A stretch of 64,000 nucleotides of DNA from Pseudidiomarina donghaiensis (GCF_900116895.1 NZ_FPCF01000002.1:175123-239122), one strand, 5' to 3'; positions 44,606 through 54,016 are shown, counted from the first letter of the stretch. Numbers and translations are program-made. The notes: a model not told the origin generated them from the letters alone.

Positions 44606-45291
44606 CCACATTAACGGTCTTGCTAGTCGAAGATACCTTGGCTATAGCAACAGAGGTTTGTGACTACCTTGAAGAGCAAGGCGTGCAAGTCGATTTTGCG
44701 GCGACCGGACGGCATGGATTGCAATTAGCGCAAGAGCAAAATTACGATGTGGTGATTTTGGATGTGATGTTGCCCGACATGACGGGAATTCAGGTCTGCG
44801 AGAGTATCAAGCTGACCTGCGACCCAATACCGCCGGTACTGTTGCTCACTGCGCGTGACAGTATTTCCGATAAGTCTGTCGGCTTCGCGGCGGGAGCAGA
44901 TGACTATTTAACCAAGCCGTTTGATTTGCAAGAGCTCTACCTGCGCTGTCAGGCGCTTGCGCGTCGGCAACAATTACACCAAGCGCAAACGGTGAAAATA
45001 GGCGAACTCGAAGTCAATGAGCGGCAGCAGTGGGCGCAACGTGAGGGGCAATTACTCAAGTTGAGCAGCACGGATTTTGCGATTTTGCTGTTGTTGGTCC
45101 GAGCCTATCCAAATGCGATAAGTAGGCAGCAAGTTATTAGCAAAGTTTGGGGCGATGACATGCCCGATAGTGATGTGTTGCGTTCGCATATTTATACTTT
45201 GCGGCAGGCGCTGGATAAACCCTTCGCCACGCCGATGCTCGCTACCCTACATGGGGTGGGCTTTCGGTTGCAAACCAGTGAGAGTGAATAG
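44602..45291 (+). CDS. OmpR/PhoB-family response regulator
   Basis: A 229-aa regulator: receiver with acidic pair in VLLVEDTLAIATEV, phosphoacceptor Asp in VVILDVMLPDMTG, Thr/Lys in LLTAR and YLTKPFD, then a winged-helix DNA-binding domain (GELEVNERQQWAQREGQLLKLSSTDFAILLLL, and the recognition helix region SDVLRSHIYTLRQALDKPF). It is the middle gene of the peptidase-regulator-kinase operon, overlapping the peptidase stop by 4 nt. Presumed to regulate its own operon and envelope genes. Confidence 0.9.
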   Translation: MTTLTVLLVEDTLAIATEVCDYLEEQGVQVDFAATGRHGLQLAQEQNYDVVILDVMLPDMTGIQVCESIKLTCDPIPPVLLLTARDSISDKSVGFAAGADDYLTKPFDLQELYLRCQALARRQQLHQAQTVKIGELEVNERQQWAQREGQLLKLSSTDFAILLLLVRAYPNAISRQQVISKVWGDDMPDSDVLRSHIYTLRQALDKPFATPMLATLHGVGFRLQTSESE

Positions 45292-45295
45292 CAAA

Positions 45296-46546
45296 GTGAA
45301 TGTGACCGGAAAAAGCACGAGTATCAATCGTACTTTACAGACCGCAGTCGTAAGCTTCGCGCTTATACTTGCAGTCTGTTTGGTGGGCTTGCTTATCGCC
45401 TACGCCTATGTGGTTGAGGACAATGTGTTTAACCGCCTAGTGAACAGCGAAGCAGGCTATCTTGAGCAAGTTTATGAAGAGCAAGGGCGAGTTGCCCAAC
45501 CGCGCTTTCCGTTTATGACGGTTTACGCAAGTTGGCAAGAGCTGCCGGTCAGCGTGCAAGAGCTGCACGTACGCTCACTCGAACGCGTTGAGTTTCCGAC
45601 CGAAACTGGTGGAACGCTGCATGTGCAAGCACTGCAACTCGACGGCAACGAATGGATTCTTGCCGCCGATGTAACCGGTTTTGAAGTGTCGCGAGATTAT
45701 TTACCACGCTTGGTGCCCTGGATCGGCTTGATCTTTGTTATCGTGCTCGGAGCGGCTTGGCTATTAAGTTTTTACTTGGGGCGTAGCATAACCCAACCAC
45801 TCGCGCGCTTGTCCAATAGCTTTAAACAGTCAAGCGATACCGCCGCGCCATTAGAGCTGCCTCCGCATTTACCATCTAACGAAATTGGTTATCTCGCAGA
45901 GGTGGTAAAAAGCAGCGTTGATAAACTGCAGGCTGCACTGCAACGTGAAGCGGATTTTACCCGCGATATTAGTCATGAGCTGCGCACGCCAATCACCGTT
46001 TTGAGGTTTCTGGTTGAGCGTCTTGATGACACGAAAGGGCTGAGTGAGCAGCAGGGCAAGCAACTCACGGAAATGGTTGCGCGTATTGAAGAAACCACCA
46101 CAGTGCTGCTCGCACTAGCACGCGAAGAATCGGTACAAACTGAATCATTAGGCCTGTTGGCTGAGCTGGAAGCCTGCATAGTGAGCCACCGAAAATTATC
46201 GGGTCTCAAAGATTTTGAGCTGACGATTAATGTACCTGATAGCTATCGTATTCATGCCAACCAGAATTTGCTGCAGTTAATACTGACCAACCTGATTAAT
46301 AACGCATTAGAGCATGCGAGCGAACCGATGCTGCATATTGAGCTGAAGGATCACGCATTGCATTGGACCAATCCAGTAGGCAATCAAACGCCAGAAAATG
46401 TCATTGAAACCAGCGTAAAAGGGCCTGCTAGTCAAGGTCTTGGGCAAGGACTACATTTAGTGAAGCGAATCTGTCAGCTCAGGCAATGGCGGCTTGAGAC
46501 AGTGGTTGAGCCGCCAATTTTTCGGGTAATAGTTCAATTTAAATGA
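45296..46546 (+). CDS. HAMP-type sensor histidine kinase
   Basis: Partner kinase of the preceding regulator. Two membrane helices (AVVSFALILAVCLVGLLIAY near the N-terminus; WIGLIFVIVLGAAWLLSFYL at about residue 140-160) enclose a ~100-residue periplasmic sensor. A HAMP linker follows (GRSITQPLARLSNSFKQ), then HisKA with the phosphoacceptor in FTRDISHELRTPITVLRFL, N-box NLINNALEHASEP and a G-box GLGQGLHLV. The start is uncertain: GTG codons at 45278, 45284, 45296 and 45302 are all possible and none has a strong ribosome site; 45296 falls just after the regulator's stop. Confidence 0.85.
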   Translation: MNVTGKSTSINRTLQTAVVSFALILAVCLVGLLIAYAYVVEDNVFNRLVNSEAGYLEQVYEEQGRVAQPRFPFMTVYASWQELPVSVQELHVRSLERVEFPTETGGTLHVQALQLDGNEWILAADVTGFEVSRDYLPRLVPWIGLIFVIVLGAAWLLSFYLGRSITQPLARLSNSFKQSSDTAAPLELPPHLPSNEIGYLAEVVKSSVDKLQAALQREADFTRDISHELRTPITVLRFLVERLDDTKGLSEQQGKQLTEMVARIEETTTVLLALAREESVQTESLGLLAELEACIVSHRKLSGLKDFELTINVPDSYRIHANQNLLQLILTNLINNALEHASEPMLHIELKDHALHWTNPVGNQTPENVIETSVKGPASQGLGQGLHLVKRICQLRQWRLETVVEPPIFRVIVQFK

Positions 46547-46604
46547 CTAAAATAGAGATTCAAGCATAAAAATACGCTTTAATGTACTTCATACAATGTA
46601 AGTT

Positions 46605-46639
46605 TGCTATATTAAACTAAATGGTCGATATTTATAGCA
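46605..46639 (+). promoter_or_regulatory. Inverted repeat upstream of the intact HipBA-like pair
   Basis: TGCTATA and TATAGCA (46605-46611 and 46633-46639) are perfect 7-bp arms 21 bp apart, in the AT-rich 127-bp promoter region of the antitoxin gene. Likely autoregulatory operator or overlapping promoter. Confidence 0.45.
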
Positions 46640-46673
46640 TAGTTCATTAAAAGCAACTTTATTTGGTGAGTAC

Positions 46674-46982
46674 ATGAAAAGTCACATCACAGATTTAAAA
46701 CAGCAGACGCTTAGGCTTTTGCAGGAGCTCGAGCGAATCGAGGCAGCCGAGCTTGAAAATAAAGAGTTATTTCGGCTGTCTGAATTAAAGGACCGTGTGA
46801 CTCTGTATGTGAAAGAAAACGATATTACCATCGACACCTTTTGCGACTTAGCGATGATAAGCAAGACAACACTTTACGCAGCGTTTAATTCGCCTAGCTC
46901 AACGAAGTGCTCAACCATTGAGTCAATTATCGCTGTATTTGGCAACTATACATTGTATGTAGGCCGCTCCGATGCACGTTAA
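46674..46982 (+). CDS. HipB-like antitoxin (unusual, long N-terminal helix)
   Basis: A 102-aa protein directly before hipA and overlapping it by 11 nt. The first 45 residues are a charged coiled helix (TLRLLQELERIEAAELENKELF); the rest contains an Xre-like helix-turn-helix (KENDITIDTFCDLAMISKTTLYAAFNSPSST) and a dimerisation helix (IESIIAVFGNYTLYVGRS). The arrangement with the DNA-binding part after a long N-terminal helix differs from the compact HipB at 37641. By position and coupling it is the antitoxin; direct homology is modest. Confidence 0.68.
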   Translation: MKSHITDLKQQTLRLLQELERIEAAELENKELFRLSELKDRVTLYVKENDITIDTFCDLAMISKTTLYAAFNSPSSTKCSTIESIIAVFGNYTLYVGRSDAR

Positions 46983-48291
46983 TCGTATCGCGACTGTTTT
47001 CGTCAATGGTGTGAAGGCGGGCGTACTCACCGAATATCGTGCATCGCAGGACTTATCTGCTCGTGAGTCTTATACGTTTGAGTATGCAGCAGACTACCTA
47101 GTAGATGGCGCACCAATTGGGCATCATCTTCCGCTCGCAAAGGCCCAGTATGAGTTTGATTCCTTACCGCCTTTCTTTACCAATTTACTCTCAGAAGGTT
47201 GGCTAAGAACCCACCAAGCACAGAAGGCACGACTTGATAAAAGCGATGAATTTGGGTTGTTGTGCGCCAATGGCGAAGAACTCATTGGTGCCGTATCAGT
47301 AGTCGCGGGTGAGGTTGAAACGTTACCAAGGCAGCGATTTGTTCAACTGCCAATACCGAAGCCAAGCACATTGAAAGACAAAGGCATCACCATTGTTGGC
47401 ACGTCACGCTCATTCAATGACTACGCTGTTGACCACGCCAACGGACATTCCATATCAGGTGTGCAGCGAAAGCTGATGATGAAACTTGAGGGACAACAAT
47501 TGGTGCCAACGACGCGTGGCGGACAATACATTGTCAAACCCGCCCCCGAAGGTGTTCCGCATTGCCCTGAAAACGAGTTTTTTGTCATGAGCTTAGCCAA
47601 TAAGATCGGCCTTAAGACTGCTGAATGTGGCCTTGTCCCTTTTGAAGACGGGGAACTCGCTTATGTGACGAAGCGTTTCGATATTCTCAGCAAAGATGAG
47701 CGTTACTTTGTCGAGGATGGCGCGTCTTTATGCTTGGTGCACCCAAAGCATAAGGACAGCGATGCGTTAAGTTATGAAACCGTTTTAAAAAGGCTAAGTG
47801 AGACCTCAGGAAACAGCAAAGCGGTGACGCTCAACCTATTCTTACAAGTCGTTTTTTCATACCTTGTTGCGAACAATGATTTGCACTTAAAGAACTTTTC
47901 TTTGATGCGCAAACCTTCCGGACAAGACGCAACGATGGTTAATTTAACGCCCATCTATGACGTACTCAGCCTCGCACCCTATCCCAATTTTGATCGCGCT
48001 TGCTTTATGTCGATTGGTGTTCTCGCAACCGAAGAAGGTGATGAGGGTTATTTCAGTGACGCCTACGAGCAGTTTGGCTTTTATACCCAAAGCGACTTCG
48101 TGCAGTTTGGTGTGAATATAGGCTTACCGCAAGCACTCGTGGAGAAACAACTAAAACAGCTCATGGGTAAGCTATTAAAGGTGATCGAAAGTGGTTTTCG
48201 AACGCCGCTACCGGACCAAATGTACGCAACGATAACGGACCGTATTCGTGAACGCTGTCGCGCGGTGGAGCTACCCTACGACGAAGCGTAG
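46972..48291 (+). CDS. HipA-like Ser/Thr kinase toxin, apparently intact
   Basis: A 439-aa HipA-family kinase. N-subdomain 1 (VFVNGVKAGVLTEYRASQDLSARE), the P-loop region (HSISGVQRKLMMKLEG), the substrate segment (GGQYIVKPAPEGVPHCPENE), the catalytic loop NNDLHLKNFSL with Asp and Asn, and the metal-binding IYDVLSL are all present, so kinase activity is expected. HipA kinases phosphorylate aminoacyl-tRNA synthetases or other targets to cause growth arrest. Contrast with the deleted hipA at 36785. The start overlaps the antitoxin gene, a typical coupled pair. A small-gene region follows. Confidence 0.86.
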   Translation: MHVNRIATVFVNGVKAGVLTEYRASQDLSARESYTFEYAADYLVDGAPIGHHLPLAKAQYEFDSLPPFFTNLLSEGWLRTHQAQKARLDKSDEFGLLCANGEELIGAVSVVAGEVETLPRQRFVQLPIPKPSTLKDKGITIVGTSRSFNDYAVDHANGHSISGVQRKLMMKLEGQQLVPTTRGGQYIVKPAPEGVPHCPENEFFVMSLANKIGLKTAECGLVPFEDGELAYVTKRFDILSKDERYFVEDGASLCLVHPKHKDSDALSYETVLKRLSETSGNSKAVTLNLFLQVVFSYLVANNDLHLKNFSLMRKPSGQDATMVNLTPIYDVLSLAPYPNFDRACFMSIGVLATEEGDEGYFSDAYEQFGFYTQSDFVQFGVNIGLPQALVEKQLKQLMGKLLKVIESGFRTPLPDQMYATITDRIRERCRAVELPYDEA

Positions 48292-48316
48292 GGTAGTGAG
48301 CGTCCAAAGCGCCCAA

Positions 48317-48442
48317 TCATGGCTTTTGCGGCAAGCGCGAAATGCCCCAAAAGAACACCCCTAAACCGCATCCCATGAGGAATAAAAACAGTCCTATTCC
48401 GACTGGCGAACCCCAAGGTAAAATTACACTTAGTTCATACAT
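48317..48442 (-). CDS. Small single-helix membrane protein
   Basis: A 41-aa frame with an excellent ribosome site (AAAGGAG, 7 nt spacing) on the minus strand. The peptide starts MYELSVILPWGSPVG, has a hydrophobic span GIGLFLFLMGCGLGVFFWG and ends ISRLPQKP, so it is a one-pass protein with positive tail. It lies downstream of the hydrolase gene cluster in the same direction, after 33 bp. Coding status rests on the ribosome site and membrane-like composition; function unknown. Confidence 0.5.
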   Translation of the reverse strand: MYELSVILPWGSPVGIGLFLFLMGCGLGVFFWGISRLPQKP

Positions 48443-48475
48443 TAATTTGCTCCTTTAGCAGCGATGGCTGCATGA

Positions 48476-49483
48476 TTATTTAAGATGCTGCTTGAACCAA
48501 CTATCGATTTCAGCAACAACCGTCTCACGTTCTCCACGAATCATGTGGTCTTCACCGCTGAACACCTTGAGATTATGCGACCTAACATGTGTGTACAAGC
48601 GATCTGAAAGTGTGCGCGCTGACTGCACGGAAACGCGTTCGTCGTCTTCACCATGCAATTGCAACACACCGACGTGAGCAGGTAGTTTTTCCGGCCAAAG
48701 ACTCACGGATCGGGTGTATAGCTGCTCTGCTTGTTGCGTGGCGTAATTGGGGATGAGGGCGCGATAGACGCGTTCCATTTCTGGGCGAAAGTCTTTCATC
48801 TCGACTAAATCCACAAGGCCACCAATTACCGCCACTGCGCGGTAGCTGGTAGCAGTATCTTCTGGTGCATCGCGTAAGGCCATAAAGGTGTTCATCGCGC
48901 CTCGCGACACGCCTAACATAAAGCGCTGCGAGCTATCGGTTTCAGGCATTGCTGCAACTAACTCGCTGAGTGCGAGTACATCTTGCACGTCGCGGCCGCC
49001 AAATTCATCTTGACCTTCAGAACGACGGCTACCGCCCCGGTATTGCGTTGCGGCAACCACGTACCCTTGCTTTGACAAAGGAATGATAAAGTCCAATAGC
49101 TGCGCTAAGGTTACCGAACCAAAACCCTGATTACCGCCGCGGTTGTAGAGCACCATCGGTAGCGGTTCTGTCACCTGCTTAGGTTTGACAATAAACGCTT
49201 GCACCATATTGCCGTCGATACTTGGGTAAATGCCGACGGTGCAATCCACACTAGCCACAGCATCGTTAAAACGTTCTTCGTCGTAACGCCATGAGATGAT
49301 CCACGTTTTGAACCAACCATTGCGCTCACGCATCAAGTCGATCCAAGCATCGTAGGTGGGGAACGCTTTAAAGCAGCTCCCACCAGCGTAAAACTTCGCT
49401 TCTTGGTTGGCCGCAAGTGTTGCACTGGGCGCCATCATGCTTAGCGCTACCAGCAGCATCGTTAAAACAATTCGTTTAAACAT
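48476..49483 (-). CDS. Secreted alpha/beta hydrolase of the S9-like type
   Basis: A 335-aa protein with signal peptide (LTMLLVALSMMAPSATLAA). After an N-terminal extension of ~100 residues the hydrolase domain shows YNRGGNQGFG (oxyanion side), nucleophile Ser in LGVSRGAMNTFMAL, Asp in LHGEDDERVSV and His in SGEDHMIRGE. It resembles dipeptidyl-peptidase-like hydrolases without a propeller. Its start overlaps the stop of the upstream S1 protease gene by one base, forming a unit of periplasmic enzymes with it and the amidohydrolase before it. Confidence 0.8.
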   Translation of the reverse strand: MFKRIVLTMLLVALSMMAPSATLAANQEAKFYAGGSCFKAFPTYDAWIDLMRERNGWFKTWIISWRYDEERFNDAVASVDCTVGIYPSIDGNMVQAFIVKPKQVTEPLPMVLYNRGGNQGFGSVTLAQLLDFIIPLSKQGYVVAATQYRGGSRRSEGQDEFGGRDVQDVLALSELVAAMPETDSSQRFMLGVSRGAMNTFMALRDAPEDTATSYRAVAVIGGLVDLVEMKDFRPEMERVYRALIPNYATQQAEQLYTRSVSLWPEKLPAHVGVLQLHGEDDERVSVQSARTLSDRLYTHVRSHNLKVFSGEDHMIRGERETVVAEIDSWFKQHLK

Positions 49484-50364
49484 TAGTCTTCCTCAATAGG
49501 GGTATAGTTGATCTGGGCGCACACGCTGTCGATATCCTCGATCCCAGGTTGAACAAAACGCTCAGCTGAACTCATCTGTAAGCGTTGCGTAGGAGATGCC
49601 GCGAACATGGCTTCGAGCCACGGCAAGTGAGCAGAAACACGGGTATAGACTTCGTTGACGCCATATTCGCCGATGTCTTTGAACCAAGAGTCCGCGCGCG
49701 AGCTAATGCCAAGCAGCCAGTAGGTGTTGCCACGTTGCATAAAGGCTGGCCCGCCACTATCGCCGTTGCCTGAAACACCCTCTAGTGGTAATGCTTTGTC
49801 GCCACGGTCAAAAATGAATGAGATCTCATTGCCACGGGCTTTTTCCACGCGGTTTTGTGCTTTGCGCAGCACGCCGGCGTTAGCTTTGTAATTGACCGTT
49901 GGCCCGGTCAGACCGTTACCCGTCGCGCCAGAGCCAATAAACCAAACGTCTTTACCAACCTCGTTACTTCCCGCATAGAGGCGGGCAGGGATTGGTGTTA
50001 CCAGAGGCTTTGCTAGCGCAATTAGAGCGATATCGTTGTCGCCTCCGCGTTCATAATCTGGGTGGCTGTATCGCGCTTTCACCTCGACGAGCTGATCACC
50101 GATGCGAATCGCAGTCCCTGGCGTAACGCAAAACACCGTGTGCGCTGCGGTCACAACCCATTGTGGTTTCACCAGGGTGCCGTGCGCGCCGATCTTGTAG
50201 AGGGTCGCGAGGGGTGGAAAGTCGTCCTGCGTAGCCAAATAGTGAGCATCTTTTACGTCATGGCGAATCACAATTGGTTTCGCCAACGCATTGATTGCGA
50301 ATAGACACAAGCCGATACCTACAAGGCTAAAAAGCCAAACGGATAAGCCGAGTTTGCTGTTCAT
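49483..50364 (-). CDS. Secreted trypsin-like (S1) serine protease
   Basis: A 293-aa exported protease: signal peptide (VGIGLCLFAINALA), short propeptide, then chymotrypsin fold with His in VVTAAHTVFCV, Asp in GGDNDIALIALAKPL and Ser in GNGDSGGPAFM. The triad is complete. It has three further Cys that could form disulfides. The gene overlaps the amidohydrolase stop by 4 nt and the hydrolase start by 1 nt, so the three secreted enzymes are probably co-translated. Confidence 0.88.
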   Translation of the reverse strand: MNSKLGLSVWLFSLVGIGLCLFAINALAKPIVIRHDVKDAHYLATQDDFPPLATLYKIGAHGTLVKPQWVVTAAHTVFCVTPGTAIRIGDQLVEVKARYSHPDYERGGDNDIALIALAKPLVTPIPARLYAGSNEVGKDVWFIGSGATGNGLTGPTVNYKANAGVLRKAQNRVEKARGNEISFIFDRGDKALPLEGVSGNGDSGGPAFMQRGNTYWLLGISSRADSWFKDIGEYGVNEVYTRVSAHLPWLEAMFAASPTQRLQMSSAERFVQPGIEDIDSVCAQINYTPIEED

Positions 50365-52226
50365 AAGCTGTCATCCACATCATAAACAAGGGTACCGTTC
50401 TGGAAAACGTGGGTGGGCGTTAACAAGGCTTGGGGATCTTGTGATGGGTCACGTTGCAGCAAGTTAAACGTCGCCGTTTTGCCTTGTGCGATAACACCTT
50501 GCTGCTGTGCTATGTCGAAGGCCATGGCGTTGCCAAGGGTTAAAGCCTGAAAAATCTCTGCGGCACTAACGCCTGCGCGCTGCCATGCACGAATTTCTTC
50601 AGCGACAGCAACCGCATGTAAGGTTCCGGGATTTCCTGCATCAGTACCAAAACCGACCTGCAAGCCGGCATCAAGGGCGGCACGTAGATTGCTGTATTGC
50701 GCCTGCAATATGCGTTGTGAGAAGAGTGCTTCGAGCTGCTGAACGATGGCTTGCTCTTGTGCTGATAATGCGGCGCGCTCCTCTGGACTGGCGTCGACCA
50801 AAGGTACATAGCGGGTAAAAATTTGAAACATCTGATCCGTTGCAGAAAGGTTTTTCTGCAATTGGGCAAAGGAATTCAGTACATAGGCGTCGGCAAATTG
50901 CTGTTCGAATGCAGTAAACGTCAGTTGTTGTTTAAAAATCGAAAGATAATGCTCGTAGGCCGTCAGCGTCGGCATATAGGTGACATCACGTGCTAGGGCT
51001 AACTCCGTAAACTCGCGGTCGATAGCAGCGGTCATCACGCCATGGACCAGAATATCTGCTCCTGCGCGAATGGCTGCTTTGGCGTAGTCCAAGTCTTGTG
51101 CGTGCACGGCAATAATCTGACCGTGAGCTTTCGCCTCTGCGATGGCCTCGGCAAAGAGTTCCTGTAATTGCTGGGGACTAAGCCCTGCTTCGTTAGTAAA
51201 CACAAACTTACTAATCTGTGCACCAAAACCGCGTTGCATTTTGACCGCAGCGGTTGCCTCTGCTGGCGTTGCGGCAGCCAAAAACGTGGGGCCATGGTCA
51301 CCGTCAAGCGCGGCGACAGGAGCAACACTTATCAACTCACCGGCACTCAAGATGGTCGGGCAACCTGCTGTGCAGTCAAGCTGATTAAGAGATTGAAGGC
51401 GTTGCGTTGGGCCGCCCAAATCCGCAACTGTCGTGATGCCAAGGCGAAGGTAGTCGTGCAAGATATCCGGCAACTGTTCAGTCAGCCATGCTTGGTCCTG
51501 GTCATAGCTGTGTAGTTCTGTTGCACCAATAATATCCGGTCGGGTAAAGGCGCTGCCACTCTGCGATAAGTGCACGTGACCATCGATGAGGCCCGGAATC
51601 AGCCACGTACCCCGAGCATCTATCAGTTGTGCTCCGGTGGGAATTTCCTCATTGATTTCGGTAACTGCCGCGATGTGCTCATTTTTGACAGTGACCGTTG
51701 CGGTGCGCCAATCGCTAGTGCCAGGTTGCTTTACTCGAGCACCGTAAATGACTTTTACTGGGGCTTCGTCCTGCGCTTGTTGGCAAAACTCCGGATGAAC
51801 AGCATAAAGTTTGACCTGTTGCGCTTGCTGCACTTCAACACACTGAACATCGTCACCGAGTTGTTGCTTACTAATGACAGCAAATTCGCCCTTGTCTTGG
51901 TGGTAAAGGCGATAGCGTATGGCGTCATTTGAGCCATCAGCTAGGGCGCTGACCACCCCACCTACTAGCACCCCGGCAAGCACCCCGGAAATCATATCTT
52001 CGGAATCACCATCGAGCTCATCGAATAGACCATAACTCGCGCCCGTTACCATCCCTTCAGGTACGCGTGAGTTTAAAGTTACCGGCTCTTGGTCCAACAC
52101 CACTGCATGATAGCGCTGAATTGTTTCATCGAGATCTGAGCGGTCGACGCCCGAGCTAGAACATGCCGTAAGCGCGGTGACAAGACCACAATACATAAGT
52201 GATTTAGCGAGTGATTTTATTTTCAT
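50361..52226 (-). CDS. Lipoprotein amidohydrolase (imidazolonepropionase/prolidase-like)
   Basis: A 621-aa lipid-anchored metal-dependent hydrolase. The start at 52226 gives the lipobox VTALTACSS; a longer frame to 52259 lacks a sensible leader. The first ~190 residues are a lineage-specific N-terminal region with a glycine-rich patch (ISGVLAGVLVGGVVSAL). The amidohydrolase barrel starts at LIPGLIDGHVHLSQSG (metal His-x-His), with IAVHAQDLDYAKAAIRAGADILVHGV and Asp in GFGTDAGNPGTLHAVAV. Likely acts on cyclic amides or dipeptides in the periplasm. First of three overlapping genes with the S1 protease and hydrolase. Confidence 0.82.
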   Translation of the reverse strand: MKIKSLAKSLMYCGLVTALTACSSSGVDRSDLDETIQRYHAVVLDQEPVTLNSRVPEGMVTGASYGLFDELDGDSEDMISGVLAGVLVGGVVSALADGSNDAIRYRLYHQDKGEFAVISKQQLGDDVQCVEVQQAQQVKLYAVHPEFCQQAQDEAPVKVIYGARVKQPGTSDWRTATVTVKNEHIAAVTEINEEIPTGAQLIDARGTWLIPGLIDGHVHLSQSGSAFTRPDIIGATELHSYDQDQAWLTEQLPDILHDYLRLGITTVADLGGPTQRLQSLNQLDCTAGCPTILSAGELISVAPVAALDGDHGPTFLAAATPAEATAAVKMQRGFGAQISKFVFTNEAGLSPQQLQELFAEAIAEAKAHGQIIAVHAQDLDYAKAAIRAGADILVHGVMTAAIDREFTELALARDVTYMPTLTAYEHYLSIFKQQLTFTAFEQQFADAYVLNSFAQLQKNLSATDQMFQIFTRYVPLVDASPEERAALSAQEQAIVQQLEALFSQRILQAQYSNLRAALDAGLQVGFGTDAGNPGTLHAVAVAEEIRAWQRAGVSAAEIFQALTLGNAMAFDIAQQQGVIAQGKTATFNLLQRDPSQDPQALLTPTHVFQNGTLVYDVDDSL

Positions 52227-52318
52227 GTTTACATCCTCTGTTCGTTGTCGGAACAGCATGGCAAGACATGAAATAAAAGGCTTAGAATTCCTCTATAAGA
52301 ACTCTATAATTTGTAACG

Positions 52319-53830
52319 CTATGATTTTGATAGCTTATTTTTGTAATCCGCAATGAGCTGCTTGACTATAACAAGGTTACGCTCAAGCACCATTTGCTCA
52401 GCAAGTTGTAATTGTTCCTGAGCTTTTTCCGTGTTTCCTTGCGCGAAGTAAAAGTCAAAATAGTCCAAATGCCCTTGCGCAATACCTAGTGGGCAATTCA
52501 AGAGCTGTTGATAGCGAAGTGACTCGGCCAACAGTGGCTCTGCATCGGAAAAACGTTGTTGCTGAATCAATACCTGACCTTGCATTGCCTTTGCATAAGC
52601 GTGATAAAGCCAGTCCTGTTGGGCCTCGGCTGCTTCTTGTGCGGCGCCGAGAAAATGACTCGCCGCGGGTAGGTTATTGCCCATAAGCGCGACACCTTTC
52701 AAATAAAGGAGGCGTCCACGAAGTGGCTGTGGGGGCAAAGCGTCAAGCGCCGTAAGTCCGGCTTCAATATGCGGCAGCGCGGATTCCGCTTGGCCCAAGT
52801 GCAAGTGAGTGCGCGCGAGCAAAAAACGTTGCATGGGTTCTTCAGGGTGCTCAAGCACCGCACTTTCGAGGTAGGGAATCGCCGTTTGCGTTTCGCCCTG
52901 TGCAAGCAGTGTCATGGCTCGATGCGTTAAAGTCGAGGTTAACAGCGAAGAAGCGCCGCGGTGGGGACGCGTCAATTCACCGAATAACTGCAGCATCAGT
53001 GCTTCGGTGTAATCGTTGATAACCTGTTCAATGGTTCCACCGTGCAGCACGCCATGGCGTTGCGTACCGTCGCTATGCCATACGGTAAAAAGCAACGAGT
53101 ATTCACCGGGTACGCCATTCAGCTCGCTACTGATGATTTGTGTTGCCCCCGAGACGGCAAAATAGTCCGCTGGCTCGGCAACCGGCTTACGATCCATGAT
53201 GTCTAAAACATCACTGGCTTGAAAAATGGTTCGGTTGCTTTCGTTCGGTAGTCGCTCGATAACTGTTTGCATGGCGCCAAAGCCAAGGCCTCGGTCATCG
53301 TTTGTCAGCGCCGCAGTATCCGTAGGCAAGACCATTAAAGCTTGGTGTTCGGTTGCTTTGAAGCGCGGCCCTTCTTGCAGCCTCGAAGGCTTCTCGCCGT
53401 TACCGACGAAAGAAAACCAACCGATAGCCACAGAACCCATTAATACGGCCACAAGAACAGATAAAAGCAGCCATTGCGGTGTCGAGCGTTTAATGGCGGC
53501 TTGCGTTTGCGACTGTGATTGAATGGCATGTTGTGAGCTAGTGGGGATTAACCACGCATAGCCTCGCCGTGGATATGTTTGAATCACCGCAGTGGGCGCA
53601 AATTTCCGCCGGATCTCGTTGATCGATTGGAAGACGGCCTGATCTTCAACAATGCTGTTTTCCCACGCAGCATTCATGATCGCTTCTTTTGAGCACACTT
53701 GTTGTGGATGTGCGGCTAAGAATTTTGCTACCGCATAGGTTTTCGGACGCAACTCAATGCGCTCATTAGCGAATACTAAGGTGCCGGTGGCGTCGTCAAA
53801 ATAGACAGGCGTTGCATTATCTTTGGCCAT
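52319..53830 (-). CDS. CadC-like membrane transcription factor with TPR domain
   Basis: A 503-aa one-component regulator. Residues ~10-100 form an OmpR-type winged helix (LRPKTYAVAKFLAAHPQQVCSKEAIMNAAWEN, INEIRRKFAPTAVIQTYPRRGYAWLI) on the cytoplasmic side. A single membrane helix (LLLSVLVAVLMGSVAIGWFSFVG, about 120-142) follows. The periplasmic part has a PTPase-independent alpha/beta segment (ALMVLPTDT) and then TPR repeats (AIPYLESAVLEHPEEPMQRFLLARTHLHLGQAESALPHIEAGL is represented by its key unit HLGQAESALPHIEAGL). It lies upstream of the three secreted-enzyme genes and probably senses an external peptide or ligand to control them. Confidence 0.82.
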   Translation of the reverse strand: MAKDNATPVYFDDATGTLVFANERIELRPKTYAVAKFLAAHPQQVCSKEAIMNAAWENSIVEDQAVFQSINEIRRKFAPTAVIQTYPRRGYAWLIPTSSQHAIQSQSQTQAAIKRSTPQWLLLSVLVAVLMGSVAIGWFSFVGNGEKPSRLQEGPRFKATEHQALMVLPTDTAALTNDDRGLGFGAMQTVIERLPNESNRTIFQASDVLDIMDRKPVAEPADYFAVSGATQIISSELNGVPGEYSLLFTVWHSDGTQRHGVLHGGTIEQVINDYTEALMLQLFGELTRPHRGASSLLTSTLTHRAMTLLAQGETQTAIPYLESAVLEHPEEPMQRFLLARTHLHLGQAESALPHIEAGLTALDALPPQPLRGRLLYLKGVALMGNNLPAASHFLGAAQEAAEAQQDWLYHAYAKAMQGQVLIQQQRFSDAEPLLAESLRYQQLLNCPLGIAQGHLDYFDFYFAQGNTEKAQEQLQLAEQMVLERNLVIVKQLIADYKNKLSKS

Positions 53831-54016
53831 CTAACGGATTTCCTACCTTTTCCTATGAACTCTTTGGAACACTCAACCTGCGCAACGACAAACGTGAGTT
53901 TGGACAGCTCACCACTGCAGTGTGGACCAACGTTGCCGGTCAAAGCATAGAGCATTACGCACAACAGGGCGGCTATTTTTTTGTAACTGAACGCAAATCG
54001 AGTCAAGACTTTGAGT

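Noticed and set aside
45155..45295. N-terminal extension of the histidine kinase overlapping the response regulator by 137 bp
   Set aside because: The extension is Cys/Arg-rich out-of-frame translation of the regulator gene; the kinase starts near the GTG codons at 45278-45302.
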